Assembly (NCBI GenBank): GCA_963771015.1
Contig: CAVYRN010000005.1
Coordinates: forward strand, 1,054,001 to 1,118,000
Reading direction: 5' to 3'
Source: CAVSJJ01 sp963771015
Lineage (GTDB): Bacteria > Actinomycetota > Actinomycetes > Actinomycetales > Dermatophilaceae
DNA: 64,000 bases
This document shows, piece by piece, positions 1-6,945 of the stretch. Position 1 is the stretch's first letter; each line of letters starts with the position of its first letter. Below the pieces are notes generated by a model. It made no database searches and was not told where the DNA came from. It saw nothing but the letters and a program-made list of their open reading frames with translations. The translations under genes were made by a program, and so were the position numbers.

Positions 1-745
1 CGTTCTCCACCGCGCCGATGGGGGCATCCGGACTGCCCAGCCCGTGGCCGTAGCTGGCCGCGCCCTCCTGGGGAACGGGGCGCTCCGCGATGAACTGAGC
101 GGTGTCCGCGACCAGCCGGCTCAGGTCGCCGAGGACGAACCGGGTGAGGTCGACGGCGTGTGAGGCGAGGTCACCCAGGACGCCGTGGCCGCCGGAGTCG
201 AGGGTGTAGCGCCAGCTGAGGAGACCGAGCGGGTGTGCCGCGTAGTCGCTGAGCAGCCGAACCCGCGCATGAGTGGGCGTACCGATGGCGCCGGTGACCA
301 CGAGCTCCCGCAGGTGGCTCATCGCGGGGACGGCTCGGTAGTTGAAGCCGACCGTGCACTGCACACCGGCTGCCGCCACGGCATCGGCGACCGCACGAGC
401 ATCCCGGGCGGACAGACCGACGGGCTTCTCGATCCACAGGTGCTTGCCCGCCTCGGCCACCGCCACACCCACCTCCCGGTGCACGGCGTTCGGGGCCGTC
501 ACGCTGACCACGTCGACCGTCGGGTCGGCGACGAGGTCACGCCAGTCCGCGTATGCCGTCGCGAAGCCGTGCCGGCGCTGCGCGGCGTCGCGGGATCCGC
601 CGACCGGGTCGGCCACGGCGGCGAAGCGGGGCCGGACGGACAGCTCCGGGTAGTGGTGTCGAAGGCGCGCCCAGGCGCGAGCATGCACGTCCCCGAGCCA
701 GCCGGCACCGATGACTCCGACGCCAAGGAGGTGGTCCTGGTCCAT
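1..745 (-). CDS. Gfo/Idh/MocA-family NAD(P)-dependent oxidoreductase, C-terminus cut by window edge
   Basis: Predicted sugar or polyol dehydrogenase acting in the cytoplasm. The ATG at 743-745 gives MDQDHLLGVGVIGAGWLG, with a GxGxxG Rossmann loop near residues 10-15, and the family motif EKPVGL lies near residue 110. The frame stays open to base 1 (248 codons seen), so roughly the last third, typically 330-390 aa in the family, is missing. It is the last visible gene of the leftward operon, 74 nt after the RmlD-like gene. A purine-rich GGGAAAGAGAG about 7 nt upstream is a plausible ribosome binding site. Family assignment is firm; the substrate is unknown. Confidence 0.88.
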   Translation of the reverse strand, partial: MDQDHLLGVGVIGAGWLGDVHARAWARLRHHYPELSVRPRFAAVADPVGGSRDAAQRRHGFATAYADWRDLVADPTVDVVSVTAPNAVHREVGVAVAEAGKHLWIEKPVGLSARDARAVADAVAAAGVQCTVGFNYRAVPAMSHLRELVVTGAIGTPTHARVRLLSDYAAHPLGLLSWRYTLDSGGHGVLGDLASHAVDLTRFVLGDLSRLVADTAQFIAERPVPQEGAASYGHGLGSPDAPIGAVEN

Positions 746-819
746 TGGGCATCTCTCTTTCCCGAGGGTTCGGTTCGGGGTGGGCCCCGTCCCGTCGACG
801 GAGCCAAGGGCCGGAGGGG

Positions 820-1785
820 TCAGCCCGCGGGGGTCAACGGTGCCGGCTCTCCGGTCTCGAGCTCACGCCGGAGCCCCCGGAGCTGGTCGGTGATGGCGAA
901 GGGCCGCACCCCCAGCACCTCGTCGGTGCGCGGCGTGGACAGGCTCGTGTCGAACGGCATCGGCGCCGGGAGCATCGCGCCATCCGGCACCGGGCCGGTC
1001 CGAAGCTCAGCAGGGTCGAGCCCGAACGCCTCGCAGGCCGCCTCGGCGAGCTCCAGCCGGGTGACCGCGTCGGCGCCGACGACGTGCAGCACGCCGTCGG
1101 CCCGCCGCTCCACGGCGCGTAGCAGCCGAGCGGCGATCTCGGCGGCAGTGACCGGGCTGGCGACGCCGTTGATATCGGGGTCCTGCCACACCGTGAACCC
1201 CTCGCCCCTCGACAGCGCGTCGACGAGGGAGAGCACGAAGTACCCGAAGCCGCAGTCCTGCTGCCGTGGCGCAGCCGGCTTCGTCAGATGCCGACCTTGC
1301 ACACCACCGACCCGGGCGACGAAGCCGAGGTCGGCCCGGTCGAGGACCACCCGCTCGGAGAGCGCCTTGAACAGGCCGTACAGGTTGACAGGGTTGATCG
1401 GCTCCTCCTCGTCGACGAGGTGGCCCGTGCCGTCGAAGACCCAGTCGGTCGAGACATAGCCCACGGCGGCGCCGTGCGCGTTGGCGGCATCGACCATGCG
1501 CCGGGTCATGCCGACATACGCGTCGAAGCCGGCTCTCCGGTTCAGGTAGAGGCCCTGCAGGTCGTTGTCGATGGCGAGGTGGAGGACCGCGGTGGCCGCG
1601 TGTTCCGTCAGCGCAGCGCCCACATCCGCGACGTCGCCGAGGTCCGTGAGCCGCCAGGGCCACGGGAAGTCCGGGCCCGGGTCCCGCCGCACGGCGCACA
1701 GCACGTCGGCGCCCCGGCTCTCGAGAACGGCGGCGACGTTCCCTCCGACGAAACCCGTCGCACCGGTGACGAGGATGCGTTCCAT
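820..1785 (-). CDS. RmlD-like NAD-dependent epimerase/reductase (extended SDR)
   Basis: 321-aa extended short-chain dehydrogenase/reductase. The N-terminus MERILVTGATGFVGG carries the TGxxGxxG nucleotide loop, YVSTDWVFDG resembles the dTDP-4-dehydrorhamnose reductase (RmlD) signature, and YGLFK supplies the YxxxK catalytic pair. The frame is open for 79 codons upstream, but the glycine-loop start at 1785, one base past the preceding stop, fits operon-coupled translation. Its place among transporter and Gfo/Idh genes suggests it reduces or epimerises an intermediate of the imported sugar rather than making rhamnose, because no other rml genes are nearby. That role is inference. Confidence 0.85.
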   Translation of the reverse strand: MERILVTGATGFVGGNVAAVLESRGADVLCAVRRDPGPDFPWPWRLTDLGDVADVGAALTEHAATAVLHLAIDNDLQGLYLNRRAGFDAYVGMTRRMVDAANAHGAAVGYVSTDWVFDGTGHLVDEEEPINPVNLYGLFKALSERVVLDRADLGFVARVGGVQGRHLTKPAAPRQQDCGFGYFVLSLVDALSRGEGFTVWQDPDINGVASPVTAAEIAARLLRAVERRADGVLHVVGADAVTRLELAEAACEAFGLDPAELRTGPVPDGAMLPAPMPFDTSLSTPRTDEVLGVRPFAITDQLRGLRRELETGEPAPLTPAG

Positions 1786-1786
1786 G

Positions 1787-2842
1787 TCAGCGCAGGTCAG
1801 CGACCGCCACGGGGCGGCCCTCGTGCAGTGACCGGGTGGCGGCAAGCCCGATGGCGACGGGAGCCCGCCCGGCCTGGGCGTCGGCCGGCGAGGGGCCGCC
1901 GTCGCGCAGGTACGACACGAACGCGGCCCACTCCAGGCGGTAGGACTCCAGGTAGCGGTCAAGGAAGAACCACGGAAGTGGCTGGGCCCGGGTGGCGTCG
2001 GCGGTCCGCACCCATCCGGCATGCCGCAGCGGGTTGTCCGAGACCGCCATCCCGTCCGACCCGAACGCCTCGACGCGCTGGTCGAAGCCGTACACCGCCT
2101 GGCGGCTGTTGTCGATCGTCGTGATGGTGCCGTCCTCGTGGGTGAGGACGGTCACCGCGGTGTCGACGTCACCCGCCTCGCCGATCCGGGGGTCGATCCG
2201 CACCGCACCCCGGGCGAAGACCTCGACGACCTCGGACCCGACGATGTGCCGGGCCATGTCGAAGTCGTGGATCGTCATGTCGAGGAAGATGCCGCCGCTG
2301 ACGGCCACGTACTCGGGAGGAGGGGGCGAGGGGTCACGGCTGGTGATCCGGAGCAGGTGAAGATCGCCCACGGCCCCGGAACGGACGGCCTCACGCACCG
2401 AGGCGTGCCCTGGGTCGAAGCGTCGGTTGAAACCCACCATGAACGGCACACCGGCGGCCGCGACGGCCGCCAACGCCCCGTCCACCTGTGCCAGGTCGAG
2501 GCTCACCGGCTTCTCGCAGAAGATCGCCTTCCCCGCCCGGGCGGCCTGGACCACGAGGTCCACGTGCGTGTCGGTGCTGGAGCACACGGCCACCGCGTCG
2601 ACGTCCGGTGAGCTGAGGACCTCGTCGATGTTCGACGCCACGGCCACGCCAAGCTGCTTCCCGAGCTCCGTCGCGACGTCCGGGACGGCGTCCGCGACGA
2701 CGCTGACCGTCGCGCCGGGTACCTCCTGGGCGAGCAGCCGCGCATGGAGCCGCCCGATCCGACCGGTCCCCAGCACTCCGACGCGGATGGGCGGGCGACG
2801 GTCCGCCTCCGCGACCGTGAACCCCGCGTCACCTGCGGTCAT
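1787..2842 (-). CDS. Gfo/Idh/MocA-family dehydrogenase, inositol 2-dehydrogenase-like
   Basis: 351 aa. GVLGTGRIGRLHARLL near residue 20 is the Rossmann loop and CEKPVSLDL near residue 108 is the family EKP motif. FNRRFD followed by a GGIFLDMTIHDFDMARH segment matches the substrate face of myo-inositol and related polyol 2-dehydrogenases (IolG group), where Asp and His act in catalysis. The start at 2842 overlaps the ATPase stop by 4 nt (ATGA), which supports translational coupling. Paired with an IolE-like enzyme in the same operon it probably oxidises an inositol-like or keto-sugar substrate. IolG identity is not proven, since a true iol cluster (iolB, C, D) is absent here. Confidence 0.88.
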   Translation of the reverse strand: MTAGDAGFTVAEADRRPPIRVGVLGTGRIGRLHARLLAQEVPGATVSVVADAVPDVATELGKQLGVAVASNIDEVLSSPDVDAVAVCSSTDTHVDLVVQAARAGKAIFCEKPVSLDLAQVDGALAAVAAAGVPFMVGFNRRFDPGHASVREAVRSGAVGDLHLLRITSRDPSPPPPEYVAVSGGIFLDMTIHDFDMARHIVGSEVVEVFARGAVRIDPRIGEAGDVDTAVTVLTHEDGTITTIDNSRQAVYGFDQRVEAFGSDGMAVSDNPLRHAGWVRTADATRAQPLPWFFLDRYLESYRLEWAAFVSYLRDGGPSPADAQAGRAPVAIGLAATRSLHEGRPVAVADLR

Positions 2843-3684
2843 GGCTCCTCCTTCTCGAGGTCGCTGATCTCCTCCTCGGCGGCCTCCTCGACGGCTCCGC
2901 CGAGCGACTCCAGCTCGTGGGCGAGCGCATCGAGCTCGGCACCGCCGGCCATCGCCCGGACCAGGGCGTCGAGACTGACCTCGGAGCGATCCCAGCTCTC
3001 GACGAGGCGACCGCGGTTGAGCAGGAAGAAGTGGTCCCCGACGAGGTAGGCGTGGTGGGGGTTGTGGGTGATGAAGATGACCGCCACGCCACGCTCCTTG
3101 GCCTGAACGATGTACTTCAGCACCACACCCGACTGCTTGACACCCAGCGCGCTGGTGGGCTCGTCCAGGATGAGGACCTTGGCGCCGAAGTAGACGGCGC
3201 GGGCGATGGCGACGGCCTGCCGCTCGCCGCCGGAGAGGGTGCCGACGGGCTGGTCGACGTCTCGGACGTCGATGCCCATCCGGAAGAGCTCGTCCCGCGC
3301 CACCTGCTTGGCCCGCCTGACGTCGAGCCGACTGAGCGGCCCGACGCCCTTGGTGGGCTCCGATCCGAGGAAGAAGTTCCGCCACACCGACATCAGCGGC
3401 ACGGTGGCCAGGTCCTGGTAGACCGTCGCGATCCCCCTGCCGAGGGCATCACGGGGCGATCCGAGGGACACCTGCTGGCCCTCGAGACGGTAGGACCCGG
3501 AGGACGGCGCGTGAACGCCACTGAGGATCTTGATGAGGGTCGACTTGCCGGCACCGTTGTCCCCGAGCACGCACGTGACGGACCCGGAGCCGACGTGCAG
3601 CGACACATCACGCAGGGCGATGACGCTGCCGAACTGCTTGCCCACGTCCTCGAGCTGGAGGATGGGTGCGGTCGGTGTCGTCAT
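2839..3684 (-). CDS. Sugar ABC transporter, single-domain ATP-binding protein
   Basis: 281-aa ATPase of a carbohydrate importer. Walker A GDNGAGKST lies near residue 40, the signature LSGGERQ near residue 150, and Walker B VLILDEPTSALG follows; the H-loop is in FITHNPHH. RbsA/XylG-type ATPases usually have two fused ATPase domains (about 500 aa). This one has a single domain plus an acidic tail (VEEAAEEEISDLEKEEP), so a homodimer is expected. ATGA overlaps on both sides (permease before, dehydrogenase after) show tight coupling with the permease it energises. Confidence 0.92.
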   Translation of the reverse strand: MTTPTAPILQLEDVGKQFGSVIALRDVSLHVGSGSVTCVLGDNGAGKSTLIKILSGVHAPSSGSYRLEGQQVSLGSPRDALGRGIATVYQDLATVPLMSVWRNFFLGSEPTKGVGPLSRLDVRRAKQVARDELFRMGIDVRDVDQPVGTLSGGERQAVAIARAVYFGAKVLILDEPTSALGVKQSGVVLKYIVQAKERGVAVIFITHNPHHAYLVGDHFFLLNRGRLVESWDRSEVSLDALVRAMAGGAELDALAHELESLGGAVEEAAEEEISDLEKEEP

Positions 3685-4745
3685 TGCCGTCCTCCGGTCG
3701 CGCGGCGAGAGATCATCGTGTTGACCATGACGGCCATGAAGAGGATGAGGCCGAGGAACAGGAAGCTCCAGTCGGTGTTCCAGCCGGCGAAGGCGATGCC
3801 GATGAAGGCCATTCCGATGATGGACGCACCGAGGCTCGCCCCGATCGCTGACCCGAAGCCCCCGGTGAGCAGACAGCCGCCGACGACGGCCGCGATGATG
3901 AACGTGAACTCCTGGCCTACGCCCTGCCCGGCCTGCACCGAGCGGAGCCGCAGGGCGGTCATGATCCCGACGAGGGCGGCCGAGGTCGCCGTGTACATGA
4001 ACAGGATGATCTTCGTACGCGCGACGGGGACACCGGTGTTGCGCGCGGCATTCGCGTCGCCGCCGACCGCGGTGATCCAGTTGCCGAACCGGGTCCGGGT
4101 CAGGACCCACGTCGCAACCACGGTCAGGCCGAACCACCAGACCACGGCGATGCGGAACTGATGAGGGTTCCAGAAGTCGAATGCGAAGACCGACCTGGCA
4201 CTGTCGAAGCCGGCACCCTCGTCGATGCCGGAGACCCGGACCGTGTCCGTGATCGCCTTGGTGACGCCGAGGTTGATCCCTTGGAGCGAGAAGAAGGTGG
4301 CCAGGGTGACGATGAAGCTGGGCAGCCGGGTCTTGACGACGAGCCAGCCGTTGAGCGCCCCGACCGACGCCGCGAAGAGGAGCGTCAGGGCGATCGCGGG
4401 CCACACACCCATGCCGACCTGGGTGACGAGCAGGCCGAGGACCAGGCCGCTGGAGCCGGTCATGACCCCGGCGGAGAGGTCGAACTCACCGCCGATCATG
4501 AGCAGGGCCACGGCGACGGCCACGATCCCGGTCGTTGCGGCGGAGTCCGTCCACCGGGCCATCCCGTCGAGCGAGGCGAACTTGCCGGTCCGGTCCACCC
4601 CGGTGAAGAGACCGAACACGACAAGGGCCCCGATGAGGGCGCCGAACTCGGGTCGGCGCATCAGCCGGACCACAGCGCTGGCGCGCTGGACGCGCTCGTC
4701 GGCCGGCGCGGAGGGCGGGCTGGTCGAAACGGTATCGGTAGACAT
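3681..4745 (-). CDS. Sugar ABC transporter permease (RbsC/XylH-like)
   Basis: 354-aa integral membrane protein with a short cytoplasmic N-terminus and about nine or ten hydrophobic segments, for example around FGALIGALVVFGLFTG and GIVAVAVALLMIGGEFDLSAG. The GGEFDLSAG and GGxGSAIGASLGA-type stretches are typical of the RbsC/XylH branched-permease family (BPD_transp_2). It should form the membrane channel with the ATPase encoded immediately downstream (4-nt overlap) and take substrate from the lipoprotein encoded upstream. The 102-nt gap before it contains a strong hairpin, which probably sets permease expression below that of the binding protein. Confidence 0.92.
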   Translation of the reverse strand: MSTDTVSTSPPSAPADERVQRASAVVRLMRRPEFGALIGALVVFGLFTGVDRTGKFASLDGMARWTDSAATTGIVAVAVALLMIGGEFDLSAGVMTGSSGLVLGLLVTQVGMGVWPAIALTLLFAASVGALNGWLVVKTRLPSFIVTLATFFSLQGINLGVTKAITDTVRVSGIDEGAGFDSARSVFAFDFWNPHQFRIAVVWWFGLTVVATWVLTRTRFGNWITAVGGDANAARNTGVPVARTKIILFMYTATSAALVGIMTALRLRSVQAGQGVGQEFTFIIAAVVGGCLLTGGFGSAIGASLGASIIGMAFIGIAFAGWNTDWSFLFLGLILFMAVMVNTMISRRATGGRQ

Positions 4746-4807
4746 GGTTCTCCCGTCGGTCGATCACCTAGCGCGTTCGTGGCGAGGCTGTGCTTCGGGT
4801 GAGTCGG

Positions 4808-4840
4808 GTCGGCGGGCGGCCGGAACGACCGCCCGCCGAC
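4808..4840 (-). terminator. Intra-operon hairpin after the binding-protein gene
   Basis: Perfect 12-bp stem (GTCGGCGGGCGG at 4808-4819, complement at 4829-4840) with a 9-nt loop, starting 8 nt past the binding-protein stop. There is no U-tract. Such hairpins commonly stabilise the upstream mRNA segment or attenuate transcription so that binding protein exceeds membrane components. The structure is seen directly; its function is inferred. Confidence 0.65.
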
Positions 4841-4847
4841 ACCTCGA

Positions 4848-5822
4848 TCATCGCGTGCCGGCCTCCGCCAGCGAGGCAACCTGCGCCGCGTTGTCCTTGG
4901 TCACGAACCCAGGACCGGTGAGTACGGGCTGTCCGCCGCCAACGGTGTTGGCGTTACGGTCGTACAGAGCCAGGAACACGACGGGGAGGTATCCCTGGAG
5001 GTACTGCTGCTGGTCGACGGCGAAGAGGATCTTGCCGTCCTCGATGGCCTTGACGACATCGCCCGAGAGATCGAACGTCGCCAGCTTGGCGCTGGATCCT
5101 GCGGTGTTCACGGCCTCGACCGCCGCCATCGCGATGTCCGGGTTGAGGGCGAGGACGGAGTCGATCGACGAGTCGGCCTGCAGCTTCGCCGCGATCTCGT
5201 TGGCCGTCTTCGTCGGGTCGCTGGTGCCGGTGACCTGGAAGTCGATGGTGGTGCCGAAGGTCTTGGCCGCGCCCGCGCAGCGGTCCTGGAGACCGGTGTT
5301 GTTCTGCTCGTGGATGATGCACAGCAGCTTGGTCCCGCCGGCAGCCTTCAGCTGCTCACCGGCACCCTCGCCCGCGATCTCCTCGTCCTGGCCGACGTGG
5401 GTGATGGCGCCGAGCTCCTTGTAGACGGTCGACCCCGAGTTCAGGGTGATGATCGGGATACCCGCCGCCTTGGCCTTGGCGAGCGCGTCCTTGATCGCGT
5501 CGGGGTTCGGAACCGAGACCGCCAGGCCCTGGACGCCGCTCGTGACGGCGGCCTCGATGAGCTGGGCCTGCTTCTGCGGGTCATTGTTGGACCCCTCGTA
5601 GGTGAGGTCCACGTTCATCGCCGCGGCGGCGTCCTCCGCCCCCTTCTTGGCGACGGACCAGAAGGAGCCCCCGTCGCCGTGGGTGATCATGGCGATCTTG
5701 AGCTTCGTGCCGCCCGCACCGCCGCTGGCCGTGGAGCTGCTCCCGGAGCTCGATGACGACGAGCAGGCCGACAGCCCCAAGAGGCCGGCCAACACGACGG
5801 CAGATAGTTTCATTGCCTTCAT
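4848..5822 (-). CDS. Sugar ABC transporter substrate-binding lipoprotein
   Basis: 324 aa. A lipoprotein signal peptide ends in the lipobox LSAC (Cys20), followed by a Ser-rich linker and a periplasmic-binding-protein type I fold (Peripla_BP_4 group, as in RbsB) beginning KLKIAMITHGDGGSFW. That opening and the AVSVPNPDAI and FDLSGDVVKAIEDGKI segments are typical of ribose/xylose/inositol binding proteins. It should be tethered to the outer face of the membrane and deliver the ligand to the permease encoded next. First transporter gene of the operon, 40 nt after the IolE-like gene. Ligand unknown. Confidence 0.92.
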   Translation of the reverse strand: MKAMKLSAVVLAGLLGLSACSSSSSSGSSSTASGGAGGTKLKIAMITHGDGGSFWSVAKKGAEDAAAAMNVDLTYEGSNNDPQKQAQLIEAAVTSGVQGLAVSVPNPDAIKDALAKAKAAGIPIITLNSGSTVYKELGAITHVGQDEEIAGEGAGEQLKAAGGTKLLCIIHEQNNTGLQDRCAGAAKTFGTTIDFQVTGTSDPTKTANEIAAKLQADSSIDSVLALNPDIAMAAVEAVNTAGSSAKLATFDLSGDVVKAIEDGKILFAVDQQQYLQGYLPVVFLALYDRNANTVGGGQPVLTGPGFVTKDNAAQVASLAEAGTR

Positions 5823-5862
5823 GGCTGGTGGTTGTCCTTTCCAAGGCCGCCCGTCGGGACGG

Positions 5863-6786
5863 TTAGCGGATCGGCGCCGAGGTGACTCGCGGCACCACTT
5901 GACTTCTCAGGAAGGCCAGACTCTTCTGGACCTCCTCGACCGGCCCGCTGCCTTCAGCGGGCACGCCTTCGGTGAGGGCGGTGTCCTGCTCGAGGACGTA
6001 CCACCCCTGGTATCCCCGCTCCTCGAGGGCGACGACGACGTCGTCGACGGCGACGTCCCCGGCACCGAGCGGCTGGAACAGGCCCTGCTGGACGCCCTGG
6101 ACCAGGCTGAGCGTCCCGTCGCTGACCTTGGCCGCCACGAGGTCGCTGACGTCCTTGAGATGGACGTGCCCCACCCGGTCGGCGTGGTCGCGCGCGAACG
6201 CCACGGGGTCGATGCCCCCGATCTGCAGATGCCCGGTGTCCAGGCACCAGCGAACGGAGGAGAGCTCGAGGGCCAGCTCGACGTCGGCGGCGGTCTCGAC
6301 GAGGGTGCCGACGTGCGGGTGCAGGACCTGGACGAGCCCGTGCCGGACACACACATCCTCGACCTCGGCCAGCCCCTCGGCGAGGACCTTCATCCCGTCC
6401 GCGTCGAGCCGGTTGGGTCGTGCCCAGTCGTAGTCCTCGACGACCGCGGTGACGAACCGGGTCCCGCCACACGCCTCGAACAGGCCGGCGGTCTCCTCGG
6501 CCCGGCGCAGGGCGTCCGCGCGTTGGGCGGGATCGTGGAGGACCAGTGGGACGAAGCCCCCCACAAGCTCCATTCCGTGTTCCTCGAGTGACCGACGGAG
6601 CGCCGCCACGTCCTCGGGCAGGAAGCCGGGGGCGCCGAGCTCGGTGGCCGTCAGGCCCAGCGATCGCATCTCGGCGAGCACCCGACCCGCCGGGAGGACC
6701 TCACCCCAGTCCGGGACCTCACACACCCCCCACGAGATGGGGGCGGCGGCCACCCGACCCGTCAACGACCCGAGAGCGTGTGACAT
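5863..6786 (-). CDS. TIM-barrel sugar isomerase/epimerase, IolE (inosose dehydratase)-like
   Basis: 307 aa of the AP-endonuclease-2-like sugar isomerase family. The N-terminal PISWGVCEVPDWG is very close to the ISWG(V/I)CE signature of IolE-like proteins. Metal-binding residues are visible in VLHPHVGT, WCLDTGHLQIGG and GHVHLKDV (His/Asp/Glu pattern of the barrel). It is the first gene behind the operon promoter at 6848-6877, and the co-transcribed transporter and dehydrogenases suggest it dehydrates or isomerises a keto-polyol produced by one of them. Specific reaction inferred only. Confidence 0.88.
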   Translation of the reverse strand: MSHALGSLTGRVAAAPISWGVCEVPDWGEVLPAGRVLAEMRSLGLTATELGAPGFLPEDVAALRRSLEEHGMELVGGFVPLVLHDPAQRADALRRAEETAGLFEACGGTRFVTAVVEDYDWARPNRLDADGMKVLAEGLAEVEDVCVRHGLVQVLHPHVGTLVETAADVELALELSSVRWCLDTGHLQIGGIDPVAFARDHADRVGHVHLKDVSDLVAAKVSDGTLSLVQGVQQGLFQPLGAGDVAVDDVVVALEERGYQGWYVLEQDTALTEGVPAEGSGPVEEVQKSLAFLRSQVVPRVTSAPIR

Positions 6787-6847
6787 GAGCTGCCTCCTCG
6801 CAGTCAGTGGATGGGAATGGCGCCCACGACGGGGACCGTCGCCAGTG

Positions 6848-6877
6848 ATCTAACACCTGTCACGGATCACCCGTCAA
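6848..6877 (-). promoter_or_regulatory. Promoter of the sugar operon with adjacent dyad
   Basis: Reading leftward, TTGACG (6877-6872), an 18-nt spacer and TTAGAT (6853-6848) make a good SigA-type promoter about 60 nt before the IolE-like start. Just upstream, in unusually AT-rich sequence, an imperfect dyad TGTC-N10-GACA (6883-6900) is a candidate operator. No regulator gene is adjacent, so the repressor or activator is unknown. Confidence 0.6.
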
Positions 6878-6945
6878 GAGGATGTCTTAACAAATTGACA
6901 ACTATCACGCTCAACCCGCGGCCCACAGACGACCGCAGACGACCG

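Noticed and set aside
1288..2124. Rightward frame opposite the dehydrogenase genes
   Set aside because: Antisense to two family-assigned enzymes; no motif or ribosome binding site.
3681..4745. Ribose-specific operon (rbs)
   Set aside because: No ribokinase or rbsD, and the IolE/Gfo-Idh partners point to a polyol or keto-sugar rather than ribose.
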